NCBI RefSeq assembly: GCF_013433315.1
Contig: NZ_WXVV01000006.1
Span: 1 to 64,000, forward strand
DNA: 64,000 nucleotides
Direction of reading: 5' to 3'
Origin: Pseudomonas crudilactis
GTDB lineage: Bacteria > Pseudomonadota > Gammaproteobacteria > Pseudomonadales > Pseudomonadaceae
Shown here: piece after piece, positions 56,040-64,000 of the stretch
Layout of the letters: every line of letters begins with the position of its first letter
Position numbering within the stretch: the first letter of the stretch is position 1
Made by a program: the position numbers and the translations under genes
The notes under the pieces: generated by a model
Seen by the model: the letters and a program-made list of their open reading frames with translations, nothing else
Told to the model about the DNA's origin: nothing
Databases searched by the model: none

Positions 56040-57197
56040 ATGATCTTCACCCCGGAACACGAAGCCCTGCGTCGTACCGTCCGCCAGTTCGTCGAGCACG
56101 AGATCAATCCGCACGTCGAAGAATGGGAAAAGGCCGGCCGCTTTCCCATCCACGAGATTTTCCGCAAGGCCGGCGACCTCGGTTTGCTGGGGATTTCCAA
56201 ACCGGAGAAATTCGGCGGCATGGGTCTGGACTACAGCTATTCGATTGTCGCGGCCGAAGAGTTCGGCACCATTCATTGCGGCGGCATTCCGATGTCGATC
56301 GGCGTGCAGACCGACATGTGCACCCCCGCCCTCGCCCGCTTCGGTTCCGATGAATTGCGTGAAGAGTTCCTGCGTCCGGCGATCAGCGGCGAGCAGGTCG
56401 GCTGCATCGGCGTCTCTGAAGTCGGTGCCGGCTCGGATGTCGCCGGGCTGAAAACCACCGCACGCAAGGATGGCGACGACTACGTGATCAACGGCAGCAA
56501 GATGTGGATCACCAACTCGCCGAGTGCCGACTTCATCTGCCTGCTGGCCAACACCTCGGACGACAAGCCGCACATCAACAAGTCGCTGATCATGGTGCCG
56601 ATGAACACGCCGGGGATCAGCCTCAGCTCGCACCTGGACAAGCTCGGCATGCGCAGCTCGGAAACCGCGCAGGTGTTTTTCGACAACGTGCGCGTACCGC
56701 AGCGCAACCGCATCGGCCACGAAGGCGCCGGGTTCATGATGCAGATGCTGCAATTTCAGGAAGAACGTCTGTTCGGTGCGGCGAACATGATCAAAGGCCT
56801 GGAGTACTGCGTCGACAGCACCATCGACTACTGCAAGGAGCGCAAGACCTTCGGCAATGCGCTGATCGACAATCAGGTGATCCACTTTCGCCTCGCTGAA
56901 TTGCAGACCGAAATCGAATGCCTGCGCGCATTGGTTTACCAGGCCACCGAGCAGTACGTGAAAGGCCAGGACGTCACGCGGCTGGCGTCGATGGCCAAGC
57001 TCAAGGCCGGGCGCCTCGGCCGCGAAGTCAGCGACAGCTGCCTGCAATATTGGGGCGGCATGGGTTTCATGTGGGACAACCCGGTGGCCCGTGCCTATCG
57101 CGATGTACGGCTGGTCTCGATTGGCGGCGGCGCCGACGAAATCATGCTGGGAATCATCTGCAAACTGATGGGCATCCTCCCGGGGAAAAAGAAATGA
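56040..57197 (+). CDS. atuD: AtuD, citronellyl-CoA dehydrogenase
   Basis: A 385-residue FAD acyl-CoA dehydrogenase that would introduce the 2,3 double bond into citronellyl-CoA, forming cis-geranyl-CoA for the carboxylase. GCIGVSEVGAGSDVAGLKTTA is the FAD/substrate signature; RKTFGNALIDNQVIHFRLAEL and the C-terminal YWGGMGFMWDNPVARAYRDVRLVSIGGGADEIM blocks are typical. It is preceded by ACGGAGAACAAGA and overlaps atuE by 4 bases. Confidence 0.9.
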   Translation: MIFTPEHEALRRTVRQFVEHEINPHVEEWEKAGRFPIHEIFRKAGDLGLLGISKPEKFGGMGLDYSYSIVAAEEFGTIHCGGIPMSIGVQTDMCTPALARFGSDELREEFLRPAISGEQVGCIGVSEVGAGSDVAGLKTTARKDGDDYVINGSKMWITNSPSADFICLLANTSDDKPHINKSLIMVPMNTPGISLSSHLDKLGMRSSETAQVFFDNVRVPQRNRIGHEGAGFMMQMLQFQEERLFGAANMIKGLEYCVDSTIDYCKERKTFGNALIDNQVIHFRLAELQTEIECLRALVYQATEQYVKGQDVTRLASMAKLKAGRLGREVSDSCLQYWGGMGFMWDNPVARAYRDVRLVSIGGGADEIMLGIICKLMGILPGKKK

Positions 57198-57991
57198 GCA
57201 GCCTGCCGCAATGCCAGACGCTGCTGCTGGAACTGCATGGCGGCGTGCTGCACATCACCCTCCATCGGCCGGAAAGCCGCAATGCAATGAGCCTGCAGAT
57301 GGTCAGCGAACTGCGCGCGGTGCTGGCGGCTGTGCGCGATGACCGTACTGTTCGGGCGTTGGTGCTCAGCGGTGCCGGTGGGCATTTCTGTGCCGGTGGC
57401 GATATCAAGGACATGGCCAGCGCTCGCGCTCAAGGCACCGAGGCTTATCGCGTTCTGAACCGGGCATTCGGCGCCCTGCTGGAAGAAGCGCAGCACGCGC
57501 CGCAAGTGCTGATCACGGTGCTGCAAGGCGCGGTGCTCGGCGGCGGTTTGGGGCTGGCGTGTATCAGCGACATCGCGATTGCCGATCATCAAGCGCAATT
57601 CGGTTTACCGGAAACCAGCCTCGGCTTGCTGCCGGCGCAGATTGCGCCATTTGTGGTGCAGCGCATCGGCCTCACCGAAACCCGTCGGTTGGCACTGACC
57701 GCCGCACGTTTCGATGGGCACCAGGCGCGCCGTCTGGGGCTGGTGCATTTTGTCGAGCAGGATGCGCAGGCGCTCGCCGAGCGGCTGGATGAGGTGCTGC
57801 AACATGTGCTGTGTTGCGCGCCGGAGGCGAATGCCATGACCAAGAAATTGCTGTTGGCCAGTGCCGGGCAGCCTTCGAGTGAATTGCTTGATGACGCGGC
57901 GCAGTGGTTTAGCGAAGCGGTGACAGGCGACGAAGGTGTGGAGGGAACCATGGCATTCATGCAGAAACGCAAACCTCGGTGGGCCTCTTAA
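57194..57991 (+). CDS. atuE: AtuE, isohexenylglutaconyl-CoA hydratase
   Basis: A 265-residue crotonase-family hydratase that adds water to isohexenylglutaconyl-CoA after the carboxylase step. ALVLSGAGGHFCAGGDIKDM forms the CoA oxyanion region. At the two catalytic Glu positions of enoyl-CoA hydratase, the first is Gly120 (GGGLGLA) and the second is Glu140 (GLPET); loss of the first Glu sets it apart from standard hydratases. The ATG at 57194 overlaps atuD; the longer frame from 56918 is rejected. A REP pair follows before atuF. Confidence 0.88.
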   Translation: MSSLPQCQTLLLELHGGVLHITLHRPESRNAMSLQMVSELRAVLAAVRDDRTVRALVLSGAGGHFCAGGDIKDMASARAQGTEAYRVLNRAFGALLEEAQHAPQVLITVLQGAVLGGGLGLACISDIAIADHQAQFGLPETSLGLLPAQIAPFVVQRIGLTETRRLALTAARFDGHQARRLGLVHFVEQDAQALAERLDEVLQHVLCCAPEANAMTKKLLLASAGQPSSELLDDAAQWFSEAVTGDEGVEGTMAFMQKRKPRWAS

Positions 57992-57993
57992 AA

Positions 57994-58072
57994 GCTTCGC
58001 GAGCAAGCTCGCTCCCACATTGGATTTGTATCGTTCATAAATCCCCTGTGGGAGCGAGCTTGCTCGCGAAGA
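57994..58072. repeat. REP pair (REPIN-like) inside the atu operon
   Basis: CTTCGCGAGCAAGCTCGCTC and its inverted partner fill most of the 119-bp atuE-atuF gap, with about 30 bases between. Confidence 0.8.
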
Positions 58073-58110
58073 GGCCAGCACCTGCGACGCAACTTCTGAG
58101 GAAATAGCCC

Positions 58111-60072
58111 ATGCCCGCCATCCACAAAATCCTGATCGCCAACCGCGGTGAAATCGCCTGCCGCATCCAGCGCACCGCCCAAGCCTTGGGCTATCGCACC
58201 GTCGCCGTCTTCAGCGATGCCGACGCCGATGCCCTGCACGTAAAAATGGCCGATCAAGCCGTTCACATCGGCCCGTCCCCTGTGCAGCAGTCGTACCTGA
58301 ACATTCCGGCGATCCTCGACGCCGCCCATCGCAGCGGCGCCGACGCCATTCACCCCGGCTACGGCTTTCTCTCGGAAAACGCCGATTTCGCCCGCGCCTG
58401 CGAACAGGCTGGTTTGACGTTCATCGGTCCCAGCGCCGAAGCCATCGAATTGATGGGCAGCAAACGTCTGTCGAAAATCGCCATGCTCGAAGCCGGCGTG
58501 CCCTGCATCGCCGGTTATCAAGGTGCCGAACAGGATGACGCCACCCTGCTGCGTGAAGCCGAGCGCATCGGCTATCCACTGATGATCAAGGCCAGTGCCG
58601 GCGGAGGTGGACGCGGCATGCGTCTGCTGCACAACGCCGCTGATTTGCCCGCGCAACTGCGCACCGCGCGTTCCGAAGCATTGAACGGTTTCGGCAGCGA
58701 CGAATTGATCCTCGAACAGGCATTGATCGAACCGCGGCATGTCGAAGTGCAATTGTTCGGCGATCAGCACGGCAACCTGATCTATCTCGGCGAACGCGAC
58801 TGTTCGATCCAGCGTCGCCACCAGAAAGTCATCGAAGAGGCGCCTTGCCCGGTGATGACCGCCGAACTGCGCCAGGCCATGGGTGAAGCCGCGCTGAAAG
58901 CCGGGCGTGCGGTGAATTACGTCGGTGCCGGCACCGTGGAGTTTCTGCTCGACGCACGTGGGCAGTTCTACTTTCTGGAGATGAACACGCGCCTGCAGGT
59001 CGAACACCCGGTGACCGAACTGATCACTGGTCTGGATCTGGTGGCGTGGCAAATATTGGTTGCCGAAGGTCAGCCATTGCCGCTGACTCAGGATCAGGTC
59101 CAACTCAACGGGCATGCAATGGAGGTGCGCCTCTACGCCGAAGATCCAGCAGAGGATTTCCTCCCGCAAACAGGCCGGGTCGAGGCGTGGGCACCAGCGC
59201 AACAGCACGGCGCGCGAATCGATCATGGCTTGCTGGAAGGACAATCGATCAGCCCGTTCTACGACCCGATGCTCGGCAAACTGATCGCTTTCGGCGCCAC
59301 TCGCGAAGAGGCTCGGCGCAAATTGTTGCGCGCGGTACAGGACACGGTGTTATTGGGCGTGCAAAGCAATCAGCGCTTGCTGGCCAGCCTGTTGCAACAT
59401 CCGCAGTTCATCAGTGGCGAATTCAGTACCGCGTTCATTACGCAGCACTTCAGCGATCACCAATGCCTGCATCGCTACGTTCCCGGTGCCGAGGAACTGG
59501 CCATTGCAGCGCTGCTTTTCTATCAGGCCAGCGCCCTCTCCCACCGCGCGCCGCTCACCGGCTGGCGCAACAACGCCAGCGTGCCACTGCATTATCGCCT
59601 CGGCCTCGACGATCAGAACTGGACAGTGCAACTTCTCGCGCAAGCGCAAGGCCCGTTCAACGTACAGATAGGCGAACGCACGATTGAATTGAAACTCATC
59701 GACCGTGACGCGCATTCACTGACACTGGAAATCGACGGTCTACGCCAGCGCCACGCCTACCACCTGAATGGCGAGCATGTCTGGTTGTTCACCCATCCCG
59801 GAAGCTTGTGCCTGGAGGATCGAACTCACGCCGTGATCGACAGTCAGACCAGCGTCAGTTCCGGCACCTTGAAAGCACCGATGGACGGCGCCATCGTCGA
59901 CGTATTGGTCAGTGAAGGCAGCCCGGTCAGCAAAGGTCAGTTGCTGGTGGTACTGGAGGCAATGAAAATGGAGCATCCGCTCAAGGCCGGCATCGACGGC
60001 GTGCTCAAGCGGGTGCAGGTCAAGGTCGGCGATCAGGTAAAAAATCGTCAGGTTCTGTTGCAGGTCGAGTAG
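58111..60072 (+). CDS. atuF: AtuF, geranyl-CoA carboxylase alpha (biotin) subunit
   Basis: A 653-residue biotin carboxylase fused to a biotin carrier. IHKILIANRGEIACRIQRTAQALGYRTVAVFSDAD and HPGYGFLSENADFARAC open the biotin carboxylase; ATP-grasp segments ASAGGGGRGMRLL and EMNTRLQVEHPVTELITGLDLV follow. The carrier at the C-terminus has the biotin Lys in LEAMKMEHPLK. It pairs with AtuC to carboxylate cis-geranyl-CoA. It is the last atu gene; atuG and atuH, which follow in P. aeruginosa, are absent and an exonuclease gene follows instead. Confidence 0.9.
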   Translation: MPAIHKILIANRGEIACRIQRTAQALGYRTVAVFSDADADALHVKMADQAVHIGPSPVQQSYLNIPAILDAAHRSGADAIHPGYGFLSENADFARACEQAGLTFIGPSAEAIELMGSKRLSKIAMLEAGVPCIAGYQGAEQDDATLLREAERIGYPLMIKASAGGGGRGMRLLHNAADLPAQLRTARSEALNGFGSDELILEQALIEPRHVEVQLFGDQHGNLIYLGERDCSIQRRHQKVIEEAPCPVMTAELRQAMGEAALKAGRAVNYVGAGTVEFLLDARGQFYFLEMNTRLQVEHPVTELITGLDLVAWQILVAEGQPLPLTQDQVQLNGHAMEVRLYAEDPAEDFLPQTGRVEAWAPAQQHGARIDHGLLEGQSISPFYDPMLGKLIAFGATREEARRKLLRAVQDTVLLGVQSNQRLLASLLQHPQFISGEFSTAFITQHFSDHQCLHRYVPGAEELAIAALLFYQASALSHRAPLTGWRNNASVPLHYRLGLDDQNWTVQLLAQAQGPFNVQIGERTIELKLIDRDAHSLTLEIDGLRQRHAYHLNGEHVWLFTHPGSLCLEDRTHAVIDSQTSVSSGTLKAPMDGAIVDVLVSEGSPVSKGQLLVVLEAMKMEHPLKAGIDGVLKRVQVKVGDQVKNRQVLLQVE

Positions 60073-60142
60073 TCACCCACACACCCATGCGGGTTTTGAC
60101 TACGCTCTGAGTTATCAGAACGCGGAAATCAGGAACCCTGCG

Positions 60143-60685
60143 ATGCCCCACTGGCTGGTCATAGATCTGGAAGCCACTACCGACGAGGGTGGCTGGCCGG
60201 TCACCGAAATGGAAATTATCGAGATCGGCGCCACGTTGGTCGATCGCGCCGGGCGCGAGCAGGATCACTTCCAGCGCTTCGTCAAACCGACACGGCGGCC
60301 GTTGCTGACGCCTTTTTGTCGTGAACTGACGCACATCACTCAGGCCAATATCGACTCGGCGCAAGTGCTGACCGAAGTCTGGCCGGCGTTCGAACGCTGG
60401 CTCGCCCAGCATCAATCACGTCTCGAGGGCTGGGCCAGTTGGGGTGATTACGACCGCAAGCAATTGTTGCAGGAGTGGCAGCGTCTGCAAATCGACAGTG
60501 GCTTGAGCAAAGTGCCGCACATGAACCTCAAACAACGCTTCGCCAAGGCTCGGCGCCTCGAACGGCCGCTGGGCCTTAACGGCGCACTGCAATTGGCCGG
60601 CATGCAGTTCAGCGGTCAACAGCATCGGGCGCTGGAGGACGCGCGCAACACCGCGCGACTGTTGCCACTGGTATTGCCACTCTAG
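60143..60685 (+). CDS. DEDDh 3'-5' exonuclease (ERI-1/KapD-like)
   Basis: A 180-residue exonuclease of the DnaQ-like superfamily. The acidic metal ligands are in order: Asp8 and Glu10 (VIDLEATT), Asp in GDYDRKQLL, and the His-x4-Asp pair in QHRALEDARNTARLLPLV. It belongs to the small-RNA exonuclease or KapD subgroup, which may trim structured RNA ends; its cellular target is unknown. It starts 70 bases after atuF. Confidence 0.85.
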   Translation: MPHWLVIDLEATTDEGGWPVTEMEIIEIGATLVDRAGREQDHFQRFVKPTRRPLLTPFCRELTHITQANIDSAQVLTEVWPAFERWLAQHQSRLEGWASWGDYDRKQLLQEWQRLQIDSGLSKVPHMNLKQRFAKARRLERPLGLNGALQLAGMQFSGQQHRALEDARNTARLLPLVLPL

Positions 60686-60790
60686 GGTCAATTCGAGAAC
60701 TCACTGGACAGACGCCGGGCAGGTGACGGCGTTGAACGCCTTGTGCATACTGGCCGCCTCCCTTTTTCAGCCCCTTTTGAGGAATCGCCC

Positions 60791-61075
60791 ATGTTTAAAG
60801 TCAACGAGTACTTCGACGGCACCGTCAAGTCGATCGCCTTTGGCACCGCTGAAGGTCCGGCGACCATCGGCGTCATGGCCCCGGGCGAATACGAATTCGG
60901 CACCGCTCAGCGTGAAATCATGCACGTGGTGTCTGGCGCACTGACCGTCAAACTGCCTGACAGCAGCGACTGGGAAACCTTCGCCGCTGGCAGCCAGTTC
61001 AACGTTCCGGCCAACAGCAAGTTCCAGTTGAAGGTGGCGGTCGACACCGCTTACCTGTGCGAATACCGCGGCTAA
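60791..61075 (+). CDS. ppnP: Pyrimidine/purine nucleoside phosphorylase PpnP
   Basis: A 94-residue single-domain cupin of the DUF1255 (YaiE) family. The sequence [37 protein letters not shown] is the family hallmark. Members split diverse nucleosides into base and ribose 1-phosphate. Length is as expected. The ATG at 60791 follows GAGGAATCGCCC. A strong terminator lies 20 bases after the stop. Confidence 0.9.
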   Translation: MFKVNEYFDGTVKSIAFGTAEGPATIGVMAPGEYEFGTAQREIMHVVSGALTVKLPDSSDWETFAAGSQFNVPANSKFQLKVAVDTAYLCEYRG

Positions 61076-61095
61076 AGCAGCGGTTTCACTCACCA

Positions 61096-61133
61096 AAAAA
61101 AATGCCCGTGTCCAAGGACGCGGGCATTTTTCG
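61096..61133. terminator. Bidirectional rho-independent terminator
   Basis: AAAAATGCCCG pairs with CGGGCATTTTT around a 12-nt GC-containing loop, with A and T tracts on both sides. It serves ppnP and the convergent MOSC gene. Confidence 0.88.
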
Positions 61134-61146
61134 TTGCAGTGACGGC

Positions 61147-61953
61147 TTATTCGAGAATCTCCACTGGCATCCCGACTTCAAGCCGACCATTGCTGTCATT
61201 CACCAGATTCTGGCCGAACATCGCGCCGTCGGCTTGAGCGCGATATTTCTGCAAGGTTGCCAGCGGCTCACGATCAGCACTGCGCTCACCGGTTTGCGGG
61301 TCGATAGTGGTGAGAATGCAGCGCGAGCACGGCTTGACCACGCGGAACTCGACATCGCCGATGCGAATCCGCTTCCAGCCGTCCTCGGCGTATGCCTCGC
61401 CGCCCTCGATCACCAGGTTCGGCCGGAAGCGCAACATTTCCAGCGGGCGCCCGACTCTGTCCGAGAGATCCTGCAGGGACGCCTCGCCGATCAACAGCAG
61501 AGGAAATCCGTCGGCGAACGCGACCTGATCATCTTCGTAGCCATAGCCAGCTTGCGTGGTGCGAGCGCGATCCAGCGGCACCTGCACCAGACGGGTCGGC
61601 TTGCCGATGAAATCACTGACCCAGCGCGCTGCTTCTTCACCGGCATCCGGCACGCGCAAAGTGTCACGCCAGATCGTCACACCACGCAGTTCGGCGTCAT
61701 TGCCCGGCAAGGCGATGTCGATGGGAGAGTGTTCAGGTGCGCTCAAGGTCAGACCACCCTGCGCATTCCACAGCGCCGACAACTGACTCATCTTCGCTTC
61801 GGCGCGCTGGGTCAGGAAGCGGCCGCTCGCTTCGTCCACGAGCATCCAGCGTCGGTCGCCATCAAGCCCCAGCTTGTCGAGGTCGACACTTTTTAGCACA
61901 TCGACTTTGCCGGATTTCAACGGGTAACGATAAAGCGCGCTCAGACGCAGCAT
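61147..61953 (-). CDS. MOSC domain protein (YcbX-like)
   Basis: A 268-residue protein with an N-terminal beta-barrel (LSALYRYPLKSGKVDVLKSVDLDKLGLDGDRRWMLVD) and a C-terminal MOSC domain ending DVEFRVVKPCSRCILTTIDPQTGER. Cys in VKPCSRC is the candidate molybdenum-cofactor sulfur-carrying residue. Proteins of this type use the cofactor to reduce N-hydroxylated compounds in concert with a flavin reductase. No C-terminal ferredoxin domain is present, unlike E. coli YcbX. The ATG at 61953 follows GGAGCTGG. Confidence 0.85.
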   Translation of the reverse strand: MLRLSALYRYPLKSGKVDVLKSVDLDKLGLDGDRRWMLVDEASGRFLTQRAEAKMSQLSALWNAQGGLTLSAPEHSPIDIALPGNDAELRGVTIWRDTLRVPDAGEEAARWVSDFIGKPTRLVQVPLDRARTTQAGYGYEDDQVAFADGFPLLLIGEASLQDLSDRVGRPLEMLRFRPNLVIEGGEAYAEDGWKRIRIGDVEFRVVKPCSRCILTTIDPQTGERSADREPLATLQKYRAQADGAMFGQNLVNDSNGRLEVGMPVEILE

Positions 61954-62054
61954 GGCCAGCTCCCTGGAGGATAAAAACGCCACCCTATACGAGCTTTATC
62001 CGCGAATCAAAGCCAGTGTTTTGTGCAAAGCAAATCCCCTGTGGGGGGTGATGG

Positions 62055-62990
62055 TCAGGCCGGGACTTCGTCGAGCATCAGGCGCTGGCGCACCACGTCG
62101 ACCAGTTTGTCCGGCTGAAACTTGGAGAGGAAGTTGTCGCAACCGACCTTCTTCACCATCGAGTCGTTGAAACTGCCGGACAGCGAGGTGTGCAGCACCA
62201 CGTACAGACCACGCAGACGCGGGTCGTTGCGGATTTCGGTGGTCAGGCGATAGCCGTCCATTTCCGGCATTTCCGCATCAGTAAAGATCATCAGCAGCTT
62301 GTCCGTCATGTTCACGCCTGTATCGGCCCAGGCCTTGAGCATGTTCAGCGCCTTCAGGCCATCGCTGGCAATGTGCATTTTCACGCCGAGCTGACCGAGG
62401 GTGTCACGCAGTTGCGAGAGTGCCACGTTGGAGTCGTCCACCAACAGCACTTCACGGCCACGGGCGCGTTCCAGTACCGGATCTTCAAGCTTTTCACGCG
62501 AGACCTTGGCGTTGTACGGGACGATTTCGGCGAGGACTTTCTCGACGTCGATGATTTCCACCAGTTGATCGTCGACCTTGCTGATCGCGGTCAGATAATG
62601 CTGACGCCCGGCGCTGGTCGGCGGCGGCAGAATGGCTTCCCAGTTCATGTTGACGATGCGATCCACGCCACCGACGAGGAAGGCCTGTACCGAGCGGTTG
62701 TACTCGGTGACGATGATCGTGCTGTTCGGACCCGGCACCAATGGACGCATGCCGATCGCCTGCGACAGATCGATCACTGGCAAGGTCTGACCGCGCAGAT
62801 TGACCACGCCGCAGACGAACGGATGACGCTGCGGCATCAAGGTCAGCTTCGGCAGTTGCAGCACTTCCTGAACCTTGAACACGTTGATCGCGAACAACTG
62901 ACGCCCGGCCAATCGAAACATGAGAATTTCCAGGCGATTCTCACCCACCAGTTGCGTGCGTTGGTCTACCGTGTCGAGAATGCCGGCCAT
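62055..62990 (-). CDS. cheV: Chemotaxis coupling protein CheV
   Basis: A 311-residue CheW-REC fusion. The CheW-like domain (about 20-165) contains LEILMFRLAGRQLFAINVFKVQEVL and GVVNLRGQTLPVIDLSQAIGM. The receiver (190-305) has VLLVDDSNVALSQL and the phospho-Asp in IFTDAEMPEMDGYRL. CheV couples receptors to CheA and dampens signalling when phosphorylated. It is solitary here; the next gene upstream is divergent. ATG 62990 follows GGAGTCATTG. Confidence 0.9.
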   Translation of the reverse strand: MAGILDTVDQRTQLVGENRLEILMFRLAGRQLFAINVFKVQEVLQLPKLTLMPQRHPFVCGVVNLRGQTLPVIDLSQAIGMRPLVPGPNSTIIVTEYNRSVQAFLVGGVDRIVNMNWEAILPPPTSAGRQHYLTAISKVDDQLVEIIDVEKVLAEIVPYNAKVSREKLEDPVLERARGREVLLVDDSNVALSQLRDTLGQLGVKMHIASDGLKALNMLKAWADTGVNMTDKLLMIFTDAEMPEMDGYRLTTEIRNDPRLRGLYVVLHTSLSGSFNDSMVKKVGCDNFLSKFQPDKLVDVVRQRLMLDEVPA

Positions 62991-63023
62991 CAATGACTCC
63001 TGGGCTTGTTCTGATGAATTCAC

Positions 63024-63444
63024 TATGTGAGGTTATCGGCGGCAAATGGCGATTCTTGATTGCCAAACCAGACCCCGTCAAAAATGCCATGATCGGGCAT
63101 TGATGTCACATTAACATCATGCTTTACTGGCGCAGTGATTTTCATCTGCTACATTCTCTGCGGCGCGACCTCGGTTTGCACGGTAGGTTCCCGCGCCTAA
63201 GGGATTCCCCTAGTAACAATCAGGCCCAACCTGATATTCGCAATATCCAATAGCCATTAATGTGACGCCATTCTCATTGCATGAACGGAGTCAGGCTATT
63301 GTGTGCGATCGCAATTCAGCGGAAACAAGCCCTCTGGAACCCCTCAGTCTGTGCACCTGCACGTCTGGGCGCGATCTCCCGACGATCCATGACCGTCGCC
63401 ACAAATGGCATTCCCCCATCAGACATGACGTTGTGGAGATAAGC
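63024..63444. other. Long intergenic region between cheV and the last gene
   Basis: No gene is supported in these 420 bases. It is AT-richer than its surroundings. It holds a short palindrome (63196-63213), a 10-bp inverted repeat GTCACATTAA (63105-63114) with TTAATGTGAC (63257-63266) 142 bp apart, and a 6-bp stem TGATGT/ACATCA near 63101-63119. No promoter could be placed with confidence. Confidence 0.5.
63196..63213. promoter_or_regulatory. Near-perfect palindrome, possible operator
   Basis: CCTAAGGGATTCCCCTAG has 7-bp arms (CTAAGGG / CCCCTAG) matching at 6 positions around a 3-bp centre. Its regulator is unknown. Confidence 0.35.
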
Positions 63445-63915
63445 ATGCCGATCGACCGTAAAGAGTGGGCGCAAAGGTTCCCCGAATTTCTTGTCGAGGC
63501 TGAAACGCTCCTGGCCAAGTCTGAAGAATGCCTCAGCCATCTGCAGTTGATCAGCAATGACAAGGACGCCATCGACTGCATGCTCAGCACCCTCCTCAAG
63601 CTCGCGAGCAGGGCTGAAGCACTGGCGCTTGAAGCCATTTGCGAATTCTCCCTGCACATCTACAGCTTGCTCAATCTGGCGCAGGACCACGTCGACCTGC
63701 ACGAACAAGCCCTGGATGCCTTGAAGGATTGCTTTACGTTAATGGCCTGGCAACTTGAATTGGTCGATCAGAGCACCGGGCAGCTGAGCCTTGATGAAAG
63801 CGAGCAGATTTCGCTGATTGAAGCGTTCGCCTTCCAAGTCGGCCAGCCTCAATTTCAGCCAGCCCTTTCTCCCAAACGTTTGCCTCTGCCAAGCTACGCG
63901 GAACGACAAGCCTGA
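63445..63915 (+). CDS. Hypothetical helical protein beside cheV
   Basis: A 156-residue, strongly helical, acidic protein (PEFLVEAETLLAKSEECLSHLQ, then LLKLASRAEALALEAICEFSLHIYSLLN). It has the size and helical pattern of a histidine phosphotransfer-like domain. There is one His-Ile-Tyr in a helix (FSLHIYSLLN), but no clear HxxKG motif, so that assignment is only a guess. ATG 63445 (MPIDRKEW) follows GGAGATAAGC; a longer frame from 63262 is not used. No known family was recognised. The remaining bases to 64000 hold no gene. Confidence 0.65.
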   Translation: MPIDRKEWAQRFPEFLVEAETLLAKSEECLSHLQLISNDKDAIDCMLSTLLKLASRAEALALEAICEFSLHIYSLLNLAQDHVDLHEQALDALKDCFTLMAWQLELVDQSTGQLSLDESEQISLIEAFAFQVGQPQFQPALSPKRLPLPSYAERQA

Positions 63916-64000
63916 CAGGACGCCTGCCTGTTCAAGGAACTCGTTGCCTTGCACAGCCCATGTCGTTATTGAATAGTTCATACCTGCCAGCGACAAATCG

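Noticed and set aside
1..64000. tRNA, rRNA, riboswitch, phage, integrase and transposase genes
   Set aside because: None could be recognised on either strand; the only mobile-type sequences are REP elements without a nearby RAYT transposase gene.

Overview
The window reads as chromosome of a fluorescent Pseudomonas of the P. fluorescens group. The evidence is a high-GC gene set with dense, tightly spaced operons, many palindromic REP elements of the GTGGGAGCGAGC type, and a large block of pyoverdine siderophore genes: the chromophore synthetase PvdL, the sigma factor PvdS, PvdH, MbtH, a PvdYII-like acetylase and the Fpv iron-release operon. No tRNA, rRNA, CRISPR array, insertion sequence or phage gene was seen.

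Layout. 0.3-8 kb holds housekeeping and accessory genes: a RhtA-type exporter, a TetR/SDR/isomerase trio, a long aminopeptidase P, a cysteine desulfurase, a LysE exporter and two small lipoproteins. 8-12.5 kb is the sulfur-scavenging cluster msuE-msuD-msuC-sfnR behind a clear sigma-54 promoter. 12.5-18.1 kb holds soxR with its divergent SoxR-box-controlled monooxygenase, a VOC protein, a fluoroacetate-dehalogenase-like hydrolase, a LysR regulator and a leuC/leuD paralogue pair. 18.5-24.7 kb is fpvGHJKCDEF, which reduces ferripyoverdine and captures the released iron; fpvD has an apparent 1-nt lesion near its 5' end. 24.9-26.6 kb holds mbtH and pvdH. 27.3-33.7 kb is the DsbRS two-component system with dsbD-dsbE-dsbG, and between them sits an unusual hemopexin-repeat gene. 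34.9-50 kb holds pvdL (13 kb), the divergent pvdS and pvdYII. 50.9-60.1 kb is the acyclic terpene catabolic cluster atuR-atuABCDEF, without atuG and atuH. 60-64 kb holds an exonuclease, ppnP, a MOSC protein, cheV and an unassigned helical protein.

How the parts connect. A Fur-box-like promoter precedes pvdS. Four PvdS-type promoters (TAAAT-N16-CGT) can be read directly, three exact (pvdH, mbtH, pvdYII) and one with a single mismatch (pvdL). Iron limitation would therefore switch on PvdS and, through it, diaminobutyrate supply (PvdH), the NRPS helper (MbtH), chromophore synthesis (PvdL) and the hydroxyornithine acetylation expected of PvdYII. The mbtH promoter begins on the stop codon of pvdH. 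Other readable control sites are tandem operators beside the TetR gene, a large inverted repeat between atuR and atuA, a SoxR box, and an 11-bp-phased direct repeat before dsbD that suits the response regulator DsbR.

No wholly new system is claimed. The most unusual items are the hemopexin-like gene inside the copper/thiol Dsb locus, the fpvD lesion, the shortened atu cluster, the dehalogenase-like hydrolase and near-twin REP pairs on either side of pvdL.
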